Shown piece by piece: positions 1-12,327 of a stretch of DNA of 64,000 nucleotides (positions are counted from its first letter, which is position 1; each line of letters begins with the position of its first letter). The DNA is taken from contig CAMPDV010000200.1 in assembly GCA_946699065.1 (NCBI GenBank), forward strand, positions 310,001-374,000, written 5' to 3'. This DNA comes from Loxodes magnus (Eukaryota > Ciliophora > Karyorelictea > Loxodida > Loxodidae). The translations under genes were made by a program, and so were the position numbers. The notes beneath the pieces are model-generated. The model did no database searches. It saw only the letters and a program-made list of their open reading frames with translations, and was not told the origin of the DNA.

Positions 1-1219
1 CTGCATCAATAAATTCACTTTATCCTATATTTTTCTTCTCAATCGATTTCAAGTCCACAAAAATTGTATCCCTTTATTTTTTTTCTTATTAATTTTCTTT
101 TTCATCTGCTTAAGTAGCTACTTATATATTTCTTTCTTCATTTTCGACATTTTTTTCTTTCTCTCTTATTTAAATTTATGGAATTTAAAACGCATCTATT
201 TCAATACTACCTTACTACTCTTTCTACTATATTATTTCTTCTTCATTATTTTTATCCTCAACTTATTAAGATTTAGCTTCAAAATACTTTTAATTACCTA
301 CTTTTTCTTCTTCGTCCAAATTATTAGCAACCTTGATAACATTTTCTTCACTTTCTTTACAATTTTTGATTTCCAATTTTTGATTGCTAGAATTAATTTA
401 TAATGATTCATTAGCTTAAACTTCTTGACTGAGAGATAAATTTTACTACTGATTTTCTCTGTTAGCTTTTTCAACAGGAACGATTTCAATTTCTACATCT
501 GCACTTTAGACTTATTCTGCCTTTTTATTTTCATCTTTTATCTCTTCTTCCTTTGTCTTATCTTTTTCATGCTTTCTTTCCTTTTTTGCTTAATTTTCTT
601 AAGTTTAAATTTAAGGTTAATTTTTGCGTTTTTTTATAGATCTTTTCTCTTAAATAACAACAATAACAACAAAAATGGAATATACTATAAGTAGTCCTAT
701 TCCATGAATGAGATGAAGTGTCTTGGATAAATGAATAGATAGGATGAAAATCAAGCCTATGAAGAAGGCTATTAAATTTCTAACGAACTCTGGAATTGGA
801 AAAACTGCTTATTCTTTGTATGATAATAAGCAACAACCAACTAGGAATGTACAGAGTAAGATTCCACCTCCCAAAATACCTCCTAGAGTTAAATCATACT
901 GCTTTCTCTTAAAGCTAATAACAAAAGTTGGTATTGAACTGGTTTCATTAGCCAATGCAAGCAAAGTTGAACCAGCCAGACTTTCAGAGCATTTAAGTCT
1001 CTCTGTTAAACTTTCAATGGTAGCAGTTAAATACTTATCAGCTGTCCATCCTACTAAGTAAAATATAAATATTAATATAAATATTAATAAAGCTAGATAT
1101 CCAGGATTTCCATCAAAGTCGCAGTAGTATAAAGCGAAGACATTCAACCCACTTCCACACGAATTTTCGCTGTAATAGCATTTATCCTGAGCATTCACTA
1201 CATCACTGCAATCTGACAT
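1..1219 (-). CDS. Cation/Ca2+ exchanger (NCX/CCX type), N-terminal part, cut by window edge
   Basis: Membrane antiporter of the Ca2+/cation exchanger superfamily, likely exchanging Ca2+ for Na+ or H+. The start is the ATG at 1219. An N-terminal Cys-rich lumenal segment is followed by helices. The alpha-1 repeat reads CSESLAGSTLLALANETSS, equivalent to the LAGVTFLAFGNGAPD motif of NCLX/CCX proteins. Four or five more hydrophobic segments follow to about 660. Then comes a long charged K/E/Q-rich region (660 to 1), matching the cytosolic loop between the two exchanger halves. Many TAA/TAG codons are read as Gln. The second half lies left of the window. The alpha-1 motif departs from the consensus (NETSS for NGAPD), so ion selectivity is uncertain. 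No intron is needed. Confidence 0.75.
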
Positions 1220-2319
1220 TTTATAAATCTAGTAATTTGGTTGGCCTTTTAATGTCTGAAACTCCAATAAATTTCCTTTAAAATATCTAAATTTAGAATG
1301 AAAGTACAATAAAAAATTTAAAAGTGCAATATATTCTAATTAAACACTATATTTACTTAATATTTGCCCTTTATATTACTGGTTAACTTATTCTTAATAA
1401 TTTAACTAAAATATTTCTTTATTTAAAAGCTAATTTAAGTCAACTTGAAGCAAGAACTTTATTGCCAGAAAGAAGAGAACTTTGATGTTGGAGGAAGAAG
1501 AGTGAATGTTGTTATGAATAGATCTACTTTTGGCATACAATTATAGAGGATACTATATTAAAACTTGAAAAGGGACTAAAAGATAGATTTTGCATGTGCA
1601 ATAAAGTGTTTTAGTATTAACCTATTCCACTTATTTTAAAAGGCATTTATCAACTCCCTCATTTAATAAATTTCCTATTTTGCTCATTTCTTACTAAACC
1701 AAAAATAATTAATATATATTTAAAAAATTTGAACCACAACTAGACTAAATTATATAAAGAATTAAAGTTGATACTTCAAACCTTACTCTTTTATTTTTAA
1801 ATGAAGCTAGAATAAGATTATATTACATCATCTTTGTACTAAAAAATTTACCCAAAATTCTTGCTAATTAATTACTTTTCCTCTAAATGGTACATAACGA
1901 ACTGTAAAACTGCTTATTAATAACATTTAAATAACTGTTAATTAATAATTCTATCATAAGATTGTCTTTGAAGATACTTTTTTAAAGTATTTATTCATTA
2001 TCTAATCCTTCTCTTGTAATTAGATTCCAATTAAGCTTAGACAGTCTTTTGATATTATCCTACTTATTATACTGTTTCATAGCTAACCCAAAAATAATCG
2101 TTTTACAATCAAAATCTAGCATTTACTCTATAAAAGGCATTTTAAAGCAAAAGTGTATACTATGGTAGAACACTTAAACAGATAGGCATTCCTATGAAAA
2201 TAAAAGGAAGTTAAAAGTTAGATTTATTAGAAATATCCGAATAAATATAGCAAGTCTATCATAAAACTAGCAGATTACATAATAATTGTATTTATATTCA
2301 AAGAAATTTAATTATAATA
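1220..2319. other. Spacer, no gene recognised
   Basis: A+T-rich sequence between two divergently transcribed genes. It presumably holds both promoters. I see no convincing reading frame, repeat or RNA gene. Confidence 0.5.
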
Positions 2320-3629
2320 ATGGAACAGTAAGGCTCTTAGCCTAATGATTAAATTAACTATAACAAACCTCAATTTAGTAATCCGGAGAATTAGTTTGTG
2401 TATAATCAAAATAATGCTTAAGTCTAGAAACCTAGCTTCTTGGTTAACACGATTGAGCCCTTTTAATAAAGCTTTCAGAATTAATTCTAGTAGTAAGCTC
2501 CTTAGCTAAGACTGAGCTAGTAGTAATTCAACGTTGCAAATAACTTCAATCAGCCTATGAACGAATAGCCTAAAGTAATGCCGTTCTAGCAAACGATTAG
2601 TACGTAGTAATCCTAGAGTTAGTAGATAAACATATGCTTAAACAAGCTAAAATGCTTTCATTGTAATAACTGGTATGAAACAATCCAGTTAGCAAGACAT
2701 ATCTGACTAGACCATAGACTATAGCAACTTCCTGAAGAAGTTAAATAAGTTTAGTAAGAAAAAAATATTCGGGCAAATAGCATCAATTTTATATAGAATA
2801 ACCCTAATCAAATGTTGCATCAATTTAATATAAATCCTTATTAGCATAATCAATAATAGCCAAGAAATAGATTCTATGATTACTAATAACCTTAGCCTCA
2901 AAACAATCTTTTTTAAAGCATATAGGAATTCTATCCAAATAGCAGGCATGCGAGGAATCAGCAGCCTAATAGTAATGAAAATACATGTCCTATGTGCTTA
3001 TTTATAATACCTAAGAGAGAAATGGCGGATCATATGCTAACACATTAACTTACAAAAGAACTGGAAGAATAAGAACATATTTAATCAAAAAATAAAAAAA
3101 GACAGTAAAAAGAAGCCACTAACTTAAGAACAAATTAACAAGAAAGAGAATCTGAAAGAAACTATGATCTATCTAGATATTGGAACCCAATATTCTAATA
3201 AGAGAGGAATTAAAGCTAAAATAATAATAGGGTTGACTCGTTTGTTTCTATGTTTCAATAAAGAATGTCTTCATTAGTACGAAGATCATCTTATAGAAAT
3301 ATGCCTGATGCGATGTATAATTCAGATGACTTAGATAATTATGAGGTAAAAATTTAATACAGCTTATGTGCCAGTTAGACAAAGACTGCTTCAAAGAAGG
3401 AGAAGGTTTATCTCCTGAAATGATTGATAAAATTCAAAGTTATGAGTATGAAAACTCTCAAGAACAAGAAAAATGTGTGATTTGTATAGAGGAGTTGAAA
3501 GAAAAATAAGCAGTGAAAAAACTAACGTGTAATCATATATTCCACAAGAATTGCATAGATGAATGGTTAAGCAGGAATCCAAAATGTCCTATAGATAAAA
3601 AAGATGTAAGAGATAATCTAGAAATCTGA
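2320..3629 (+). CDS. RING-H2 zinc-finger protein with two CCHH-like fingers (probable E3 ubiquitin ligase)
   Basis: 430 residues from the ATG at 2320 to TGA at 3627-3629, with one 17-nt GT-AG intron at 3346-3362. The first 100 residues are Q/N-rich and disordered-looking. Two zinc-finger-like motifs follow. The first is C112-x2-C115-x11-H127-x4-H132, read with TGA as Trp at about residue 129. The second is CPMC-x11-H-x3-H. The C-terminal RING (about 380-420) reads CVIC, then TCNHIFHKNC and CPID. The last zinc ligand is Asp, as in RBX1, rather than Cys. The RING implies E2 binding and ubiquitin transfer; substrate and location are unknown. There is no membrane segment. Exon frames join exactly (1293 coding nt). 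Confidence 0.85.
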
Positions 3630-4781
3630 AAAGATTCTGAAAAACATAAACTTTGAACTAATTTATTACATTAGTTCTAAATAATTAGCCTATATGATTC
3701 TATTACACATTAAACTTATTTATCTTATTAATCTCTCATCATCAAGACAATATTCAGAAATTTAATTATAAGAGAAGACTAAATGTCTTAGTCAGATCTT
3801 TTATTAATAAGCTATAAAAGTTATTATTATGATTATTTTATTATCTTTTGATGCTCGAAACTATTCTGAATTGGTAGCGATAATATAATATAAGATACTA
3901 GTCATTTATTTAAATAAAGCCTATTCAATACTAGGAATGCATTTATAATAAGCTGCATCAACTTATTTATTTTATTCTCAAAGGTATTTGCTCTTAATTC
4001 CTAAGCTTTAAGGCATATAATTGTATAATCTGGTTTTATTATAAAAGTTATGTATTTCTAACTAATTTCCAAATAGTTCAGAATGTATGACCTTACATGC
4101 TGACATATATCTATATACCTTTATATCCTTATCTAATTACTAGTGATAATTAGTTTTCTTATATAGTTTTAAAAAGCTATTAAAACCTAAAGATTTAAAC
4201 CAATTCATATAGAATCTTACAAGCCATATAATTAGCTTAAATTATAATAGTAGATTTGAAAGAGATATTAGTTAATAATACCTTAAACTAATGAAGCCAA
4301 GTGAATATTAAACTGACTATCTAATTAATATTAATACCAAATAGCATAACATACTTAAGCAAGGTTGAAGTAAAATCACTTACAGCATAGTCAAGTTAAT
4401 TTCATAATTAACGGTTCAGAACTTATTGATAAATATACAGAATAAAAAGGGTTAAAAGGGACTTTATTTAAAATAATAAAGTATATAAAAGTAAGAGAAA
4501 GTATAGCTATCAAATAACTATAAACGAGAATTATTTTATTAGAGAAATAATTCCTAAAATCATAGACACTAAATTCTTTAAATAGCCTTCTCAGGATAAA
4601 CTTAATTGAATATATTAATTAAAATACTTAACAATTTGCTAATACATAAATGATAACTAATAGATAAAAATCTTATTAATCTAAATTTTATAGAATTTAT
4701 GCTATACAAATACAACCTTAAATGGCTATTATCTAATGCAAGATAGGTTTTTAATTAAATGATTAGAAATTAGTTTAATGT
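3630..4781. other. Spacer, no gene recognised
   Basis: Very A+T-rich sequence between the 3' ends of two convergent genes. No coding bias or repeat was seen. Confidence 0.45.
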
Positions 4782-5477
4782 TCATTTTTTCTTTTTGGAA
4801 GCACTCTCTTGCTTTGCCTAATCTTGATAAACTTTTTATAACTACTAATCTTTCTAGTTACATTTATCAGCATATGAAGTATATTGGAAAATAAAGGTAA
4901 TTACTATCATCTAAATTAATATTGTGATGAATTCGAAATCGCTTATTACTTTAAAATGGTTTCTATATTATGGGTCATAGTACAAGTAGAATAAGAACCC
5001 TCCAAGGACTGTCTATGAAGCTCAGATGATGAATTAATAAGTTTCGCTCTTTTTAATTTTGCTCAAGATGATAGAAGTATAGAGAATTATCATAGTCAGT
5101 ATGAAATAATTTACAATGGAAAATTTAAACTTTATTAACACCCATCTATCAAAAGTATCAGCCTCACATCCTTCTTTAGGATCTTTTTCTTGCAAAAGAC
5201 TAATCATTACCTACTCACATGCGTACATTATCTTATAAATAATTGAGAACCATTCATCATGATTCACTGCCCAATAATATAGAACCCTTCTGCACATATG
5301 TTCTAAAACAGATATAATAAGAACATATAGTATACTTAACAGAGCGCTTATTATACACGATATACGAATGAAAATAATACTCTATACATCTTCGTCGAAA
5401 TTTCTAGCGCTGTTACTACCTTTATCTATAATTCATTACCGATCCAACTGTTTTTTATCTTTTAACTCTTTTTTCAT
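4782..5477 (-). CDS. Small multi-pass membrane protein, unknown function
   Basis: 231 residues, a single exon from the ATG at 5477 to TGA at 4784-4782. TAA/TAG are Gln and two TGA codons are read as Trp (near residues 15 and 152). The hydrophilic N-terminus (about 30 residues) precedes a strong hydrophobic segment at 34-58. Two or three more follow at about 118-140, 149-167 and 182-200, and the tail is basic (ends SASKKKK). I do not recognise a family. Base composition and codon periodicity are clearly gene-like against the flanking A+T-rich spacer. Probably a four-helix membrane protein with a cytosolic Lys-rich tail. Confidence 0.7.
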
Positions 5478-6119
5478 TTTTAAACTTCAAGGCTATAATA
5501 ATTTAAATTATACAAGCTATAAAATTTTATAACTACAAAGGTATTCTAAACTAGATGCTCAAGTTAAGTTAATATTGGCATTGCTGCCAAATAAGTATTG
5601 CATATAGTTCTCTCCTTGTATTATATGATCAATGATGAAAGATTAAGAACTCGGTAGAGAGTTATTATAATTCATATATTTAGAAAGAATTGAAATAATA
5701 TGGCCACTCTAAAGATATTGGATAAAGGTGTATAGCATTTAGTATAATCAAATACTTCAGTAAGAAAGCATTTTAATAGATGTAATTATATGAAGAGAAA
5801 GGAAAGTAGAAGATTTATATTTTATACATATTACAGTATTAACTAGGTAATATACATGATTTTAGTAGTTATTGGATAGACAATATTATCAAGGTATGAA
5901 ATAAATAAAATGAATTTTTATAGTATAAATGGTATATCAGGAATAAAGATTGTTTAGAATTAAAAAGTAATAAAACTAAAATTATTAGGAATCGCTAGGA
6001 GATTTAAACTTAAATTAGTGTATCCTAAAATAATAATCAATAAGATAAAAAGTAGGAATTTGGTAAATTAATTTTTAAGAATAGAAAAGAAAATTAAATA
6101 CTAATTTAAGTATTAATAA
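5478..6119. other. Spacer, no gene recognised
   Basis: A+T-rich, without a supported reading frame; probably 5' flank of the small membrane-protein gene. Confidence 0.4.
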
Positions 6120-7330
6120 GTTTGAGATTTTAGAGGAATTTCAACATCGTGGTCTCAGAATCAGTTTTTATACCTAGTTGGAATTAGTTCTTCTTCCTTG
6201 TCATACTTCTCGCCTTGTATTGGATACCACTTTGGTTTTTATATCTATCCATTAGAAGGATAGAATTAGTTACAAATGTCAAAACACTCCTGTATTAACC
6301 CCTAAAATTAGATTTCTTCTTATTTCTTCTTTTTCAATATTGTTGCTAAATCTTTCAGAGTTTCTGACAAATTCAATATTTTTATAATTTAATATCACAC
6401 ACCTAGTGCTTCTATTTTTTGGTATTTCTATTACTTTTTTATTGCTATTATTTCCCCATAATTTACTCAATTTCCATAATTAATTCCCACTTTTAGGTCT
6501 AAATTACTTACAAGTTAGAATAGGTATCAATTTCAACTTTAATGGGATTCCAAGCGCTATTCCTATAGACTTAACATTATTTTTTACTACTCCTATATCA
6601 TTATAATCCAGTTTTATCCCTGTAATAGGTCTCTTAAAAATTATCCTTTCATTTTGTTAGGTTAGCAATCTAGATCATGAGATTCCTGTTTTCAATACAA
6701 GATTTTTTTATTTCTTCCTTAAGGTCTTTGAAATCTAACAAGATTTAAGCTTACAAATCCTGAAATAAAGTCATAGAAAATTCTCTGATCGAAATGACTT
6801 CTATTATCTCAACGACTTTCATAGGTTTCTCCTCCTCAGTTGGATTTATTGGATTTCCTTTTGATTTCTTTATTCCCATCTTTTGAATAAGCAACTCCTG
6901 AGTCCGATCCCTATTTCTAAGATTTCATTGTGCCTTATTTTTGGATTCTTCAGGAACTTTGTTGATTCTTTTTGACCATCCAGAAGACCTATTTTTATAG
7001 AAAAGAAAATAAGAGATAGAGTACTTAACTTAAGTAAAAAATAGATAAAATTAGTAAGTTACTTGAAAAATTCCATTAAGCTAATCTTTATTATAATAAA
7101 ATAAATGTCGGATGTGGTCAGGAGAACTAGTAGGCAATCTGGTGCAGTGTATACTACATTGCAAGTAATCTCACACTAGATGTCACCATGGAGAAGGGTG
7201 GACAAGCTCGTAAGAGACAAATCTAACTAGCCCAAGGATTCTCTCTAGCAGTATGAAAATTTGACTGATGGAACAACTAATGACTTACAAGTAATTCTTA
7301 TTTGAATCTTATTCAAGAAGACTGGAGCAT
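6120..7330 (-). mobile_element. Probable LINE-related fragment (5' end and ORF1-like region)
   Basis: On the minus strand from about 7000 to 6120 there is a lysine/glutamine-rich frame with several TAA/TAG and TGA codons. Its upstream side (7110-7330) shares a conserved block with 62148-62300. There, the block lies just upstream of a LINE carrying an endonuclease. The same order and orientation suggest both are 5' ends of one retrotransposon family, with a coiled-coil ORF1-like reading frame here. No endonuclease or reverse transcriptase is seen at this copy, so the family assignment rests on the shared block. Confidence 0.35.
7110..7260. repeat. Conserved block shared with 62148-62300
   Basis: Shared words in the same order include AGTAGG, TCTGGTG, AGT, CATTGCAAGT, then AGATG and, about 60 bp on, TTCTCTCTA. 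The intervening sequence has diverged. Found twice in this window; likely the end of a dispersed element. Confidence 0.55.
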
Positions 7331-7475
7331 TTGATTCGGGATGCGAGAATAATCTTTAATAAGAAGATTCTCCATTTGGAGAAACTGATTTAACTCATTG
7401 GGTGGATAGAATGACAAAAAGAAATATGAGAACATTTTTTTAAATATTAAATATTAATATTGAAAGAACTGAATG

Positions 7476-7515
7476 CAACGAGATGCTAGGCGCTCTATAA
7501 TAATCTTTATTTATT
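7476..7515. repeat. GC-rich end motif shared with 52934-52975
   Basis: Both sites contain AACGAGA, TGCTA, then GCGCTCTATAAT followed by TTTATTTATT. Here it lies about 370 bp downstream of the conserved 7110 block, so the two may bound one non-autonomous element. Confidence 0.5.
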
Positions 7516-7976
7516 ATATCCGAAATTATTAACTTCGTCATTAATCAAAGGTGAAAATATATCTTAAATAATAAAACAAATAGTTTGAAATGCTATCTTT
7601 GAAAAGTTATTTTCATTCAACTATAAAAATTAAAGAAATCTGATTAGATCAGCGATATAATTGGCAAAAAAGATGCTTAGTTTAATATTAACTAATTAAA
7701 AAATAAAAAATAAAGATAGACTACTATAAACTGTCTATAAGATTAAATAATAGATGTAATAACTTAATCTAAAAATAAAAATTTAAATACTTAAATAAAA
7801 ATATTCCTTCTCACTAATTTTATGCTGCATATGAATTTTAAAGTATTTTGGCAAAGATATTATTTGCAAAGTATTTAAGTAAAAAATATTATATAAGTAT
7901 ATATGGTAGAAAAAAAGATGTATTATCTAATGAATTGAGGATAGTTTTTAGAATAAAATAAAAGTATATTCTAGAG
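7516..7976. other. Spacer, no gene recognised
   Basis: A+T-rich sequence between the repeat and the 3' end of the MFS gene; nothing else seen. Confidence 0.4.
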
Positions 7977-9659
7977 TCAACTATTATTTTCATTTGTAAG
8001 GGGTTCCTTTTTGATACTGTTTAAGCATGTTGAATAGGCTTTTATAGGATCATTGAAAAGAATGAATAGAATAGCAGATACTAATTACATGCAACCGAAA
8101 ATAAAACAAAGAGTTTCAAATGAATCAGTATAGTCTAAAATGAAACCGCCAAAAGGAGGACCTAATACTTTTGCTCCATTCAAAACAAAATTAGTAATGC
8201 CTAAATATAAAAAAATACCTCCTAAATAGTTAGAAATTGTTTATTCATCCTCATAAGGATAAGCCTCTTTAGCACCTATTGTCATATCTGGAATAGCTGG
8301 GATCAATATAAATGAAATTGCAGCTCCTTATAAAAGTAATCCAGCAACCATTATCAATATCTTCTGTGGTAGTCAAAGAGGTCCAATTAATATGTATGCA
8401 AAAGCACACAAAATCATAAAAGGGCCAATCAAAGTTCTACGATCTAAATTATCTGGAACCAAAGATAGTAATGGAATGCAGCAAGAATACATAAAGGCAC
8501 TAGTAGAAAAAATTACTCCGATCATTGTATCACTTAAATTATATTCTACAAATCTTTCATAAAGAACTGGTTCAAGCATGAAAACATCCGTAAGTGTAAT
8601 AATTATTCCTATACAATCAAGTGCTACTCTCACTATTATCAAAGATCTGCAGAAATTTAATCTTTTAACCTATTAGTGTTAAATTTCTTTAACTTGAGAA
8701 GGATCTTACTAAATCTCTTTTGCCTACTTTTCCATCATTAATTCTTCTTACTTCTTTTTTATAATATTTTGAGTTATTGCATGTCCAACTTATGAATTTT
8801 CCATACTAAATCTAAAGTCTGTCATTTTATCAGGCTGAGATTTAGGTGAAAAAGAAGAAGTCATAGAGATGACCGATTATAGTTTTCTGTTTCTATTATC
8901 TTTTGGATTGAAAATAAGTGAAGAGATAACATTCTTTTCTTTTCTTTTTACTTGAATAAAAGAGTATGGTGTTATGATTTTTCCCTTAATAAATAGTTAA
9001 CCTGACTTAAATAGGGCTTTGGAATTTTCATCCTCAGTTCTGTCTTTAATAAAGTAAATCAAGAATGGAAGTTACAAGATTGATAAAGCCCCTACAAAAA
9101 CGAAAGGACCTTCAAAGCCAAATAATTTGTAGAATATAGTGCCTATTGAGGGTCCTGTTGCAATACCTAAACATGAACAGATTTCTATATATCCAACTAA
9201 TTTTTCTGCTTGCTTTTTCGGATAATCTGTAGCTACTGCAAAGGCTGAGTGGATAAATAAAAATTACCAGAAGTGGATAATCCTGTATTTCCAATTCCTT
9301 GAAATATTCTAAGTACAAAGGAAATTAGTAGAAATAGCAAGTCATCTAGCTTCGTTAAAAATCCAAACAGAATCATTGAAATTCCTACCATGAGAACTCC
9401 ACTTATCACTGTCATCCTTCTTCCATAATTATTCATAATTCAAACATACGGAGGTGTAGATATAAAGCCAAACACTGAATAAGCACTTGGAAAATATGAA
9501 ATTAACTTACGATATAACTAATCCTACCATTAAATCATTATAACCTCTTTTAGAAGCTTCTCTTGGATAAAAAGGAGCCATCATAGCATAGCATCAATTC
9601 GAAATAAAAATAGCAATTAAAAGAATTCAATAGGCACTGGATACTTTTTTGGTTTCCAT
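7977..9659 (-). CDS. Major facilitator superfamily transporter, SLC18B1-like
   Basis: 544 residues from the ATG at 9659 to TGA at 7979-7977, with two GT-AG introns: 9486-9510 (25 nt) and 9245-9267 (23 nt). Removing both gives an exact reading frame. Helix 1 ends in MAPFYPREASKRG, matching the xSPFFPxEAEKKG signature of SLC18B1-type vesicular amine/polyamine transporters. Next come an MFS loop with NNYGRRM, then RIFQGIGNTGLSTS in helix 4 and CLGIATGPSIGTIFYKLFG in helix 5. A long polar loop of about 120 residues separates helices 6 and 7. The second six helices include PDNLDRRTLIGP. Several TGA codons are Trp, for example in helix 1. Probably a 12-helix proton-coupled exporter of an organic cation in an internal membrane; the substrate is not deducible. 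Confidence 0.87.
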
Positions 9660-12327
9660 GATATTAAGGGTATTTTGATTATTACTATCTTATTTCAATA
9701 TGGAGTTGATTAGTTAATTAGAATGTTTTCCTTTATTAACGAGAGTTTATATTTTTATACATTTAAATATAATATATCAGAAGAAAGCAAACCTATTGCA
9801 AATTTTTCGCTTTTCTGTAATAATAATTTTTAATTTGACCAATTTATTTAAGGGACTACCTCTTAAATCTTAATCTTTTCATCGCTTTTATTTAGATTCA
9901 AAAAAGTCTGATATCCTTAAAACCTCTGACATTTACAATTTTTCTGAACACTTCATTAATTAGTATTCAATATTATTGATTTTAAGAATTGCTTATTGCA
10001 AGATAAATACCTTTAGATTATTCTACAATTATATTATAACATAAAGATAGCAAATCTCTTGGCATAATGGTCTAAACTTTTGCTATCAAGTTAAATAGAT
10101 GGCTAGCTATGAAATAATTCCATATATTTCTACCATTTTTGAAAAATATCCCTAATTTACTCCTACTAGCTTAATCACAATACTTTTAGTTATAGCCATA
10201 TTTAGATATTAGTCTACGATTTAGAAATGATTTACCATTATTACTAAAATTAACTTTAACTAATATTCTAATTTAATACTTTAAGTATAAAGAGTAGCAA
10301 ACTTTTGCTATTCAGCATTCTAGATGTTATTCAATTTTTATTGCTAGCTTTATTTTCTTTCTAAGCTTTAACTAAAGTTAAGAATACTTCATTTTGCTTC
10401 TGACATTTAAGCTCTACTTTTTATATATTTTCTTTAAATTGAATTAGTTTTTAAAGCTTTTATTACTTAGAATGACTACATTATGATAACTAGTTACTTT
10501 GTAACTCAAAAGCTTGAATTGTTATTATTAAGGATTAATAGTATTTTAATATGGTATGATTTAATTAAAGGAGAGCTTTGATAGTATATAAAGCATAAGA
10601 TTTAGCTCAATCTGATGAGAATGTAATTTGTATCAAAAGAAAGTTAATTCTCATTGCTTTATAAACTGATTTATACAAGATATTTTCTTAAGTATTCTCT
10701 TTCTTCATTACATCTAAATCTAAGGTTTGAAATAGTAAAAATGAATGCATTAAAATGAAAAGAGAGTAGTAGTTTATTATAATAGTACTATTTTTAAATT
10801 AGTCAGTATTCTCAGTTATATTTTAAAAAACTCCTGATAAAAGAAAAATTCAAGGATTAGTTTCAAAAGCATGTTCAAAGTAACTTCAAATAGGAACATA
10901 ATTCCTTACTCAAATATTTAATGCGAAATAACATTTGAACTGCAAAAAGACAAGCGAATTATAGATTACTAAAGGACTACTTTCTTTATAAATAAAACTT
11001 AACTTTAATAATAGATATGTAAAAGTACTGCTAATAGCATAAATGAAATTAGTATGATATAAGCTCTCTGAGAGTATAATTACACAACTATCTTTCTTAA
11101 CTTCCAAGTTATTATTGAATTTTATCTTTATTATTTGAGAACTCTAATATAAATGAAAATCACCTAGCTATTTTAAATTTTTTGGATTTCTAAATACGTT
11201 AAATTGGAAAGTTAAATAGTGAAAGCCTAAAATTATAAGTTAATGGTTTATCAAAAGCTAAGATATTAAATACTAAATACTATGCTTTTAAAAAGAAAAA
11301 TTATTTAGACTATAGTATCTCTAATTCAGCTAAAGAAAAACTTAATTCATCTACTAAATGAAAAATAAATATACCACTATAAGCACTAAATACCAAGTAT
11401 CTATATATAGTTGTTTATAGGCACTATATAGTTAGTAAACCAAGTAATATGTATTAACTCTCTATAATCAAGTGTGATGTAAGGTATCTAGTACATTTTT
11501 TTAATTTACTTAGTTGAAATATCTTGCAGTTTGCTCTGTTACTTTAATGCTTTGATATTACAAACTTAAAAAGAGAATACTGGTAGATTTGTATATATTG
11601 AAGAGGAATTTCCTTGCCGCAATGATTTAAAAAGAAAATAAAAGTCATAATTTTGTGAAGAAAAGCAAAGAAAACTAAGATTATCAGAGCAAATGAATTA
11701 ATTTAAGATAAGCTAAGTATAAGCAAAGGGAAAAGAAGTATTGATATGAACGAAAAAAGAGCTAATAAGCTAGGAATTAAATATCCCGCTATAAAAATGT
11801 TCGCATAATATTTCTCATTAAGTTGAAAGCATAAAAATTTAAATCAAAATCAGAATAATAAAGTACTAAAATAGACCCATAAAGTTTAATTTGAGCAGAT
11901 ATTATAGATAAATAAATAGAAATAACTAAAGTTAATTTGATCTCATTGTTATTAATAACTTGAATGCTAATGCTTGATCTTAATATATGTACTACTAATT
12001 AAAATTTAAGAAGTATAAAGCATTATATAAGATATTTTAAAAGCTTATTATATATATAAACTGCATTAAAGTTAATTATGAAGATGCTATAAGCTATTTT
12101 TTATTAATAAAGCATTGCATAGTAAAATGATAACTAAGCGTGTTTCTCACTAAAAAGTGATAAGATATAGACATAATGATAGAATATATAAAAAGGTAGT
12201 AATTAGAAATAAAAATAAAGTGCAGGTTAAATATAAAAACAATCTAGCTTAAGAAAAGTAAGCAATAAAACTTAAATAGAAATCATTTATTTACTATGAA
12301 CAATTACTTTAACTAGATAAAATTAAA
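9660..12327. other. Long spacer, no gene recognised
   Basis: About 2.7 kb of very A+T-rich DNA between divergent genes. Short lysine-rich open stretches occur (for example near 11740-11850), but none has a start, length and stop I would defend. Confidence 0.4.

Noticed and set aside
744-1061. Plus-strand 105-residue frame under the standard code
   Set aside because: It lies antisense to the exchanger's first helices, which carry the alpha-1 motif and read on past it.
1441-1830. Readable plus-strand stretch beginning QLEARTLLPERREL
   Set aside because: With only TGA as stop almost any A+T-rich frame stays open; there is no start, codon periodicity or family signal.
8373-9436. Three separate short proteins in the MFS region
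   Set aside because: They are pieces of one transporter once TAA/TAG are read as Gln and the 23- and 25-nt introns are removed.
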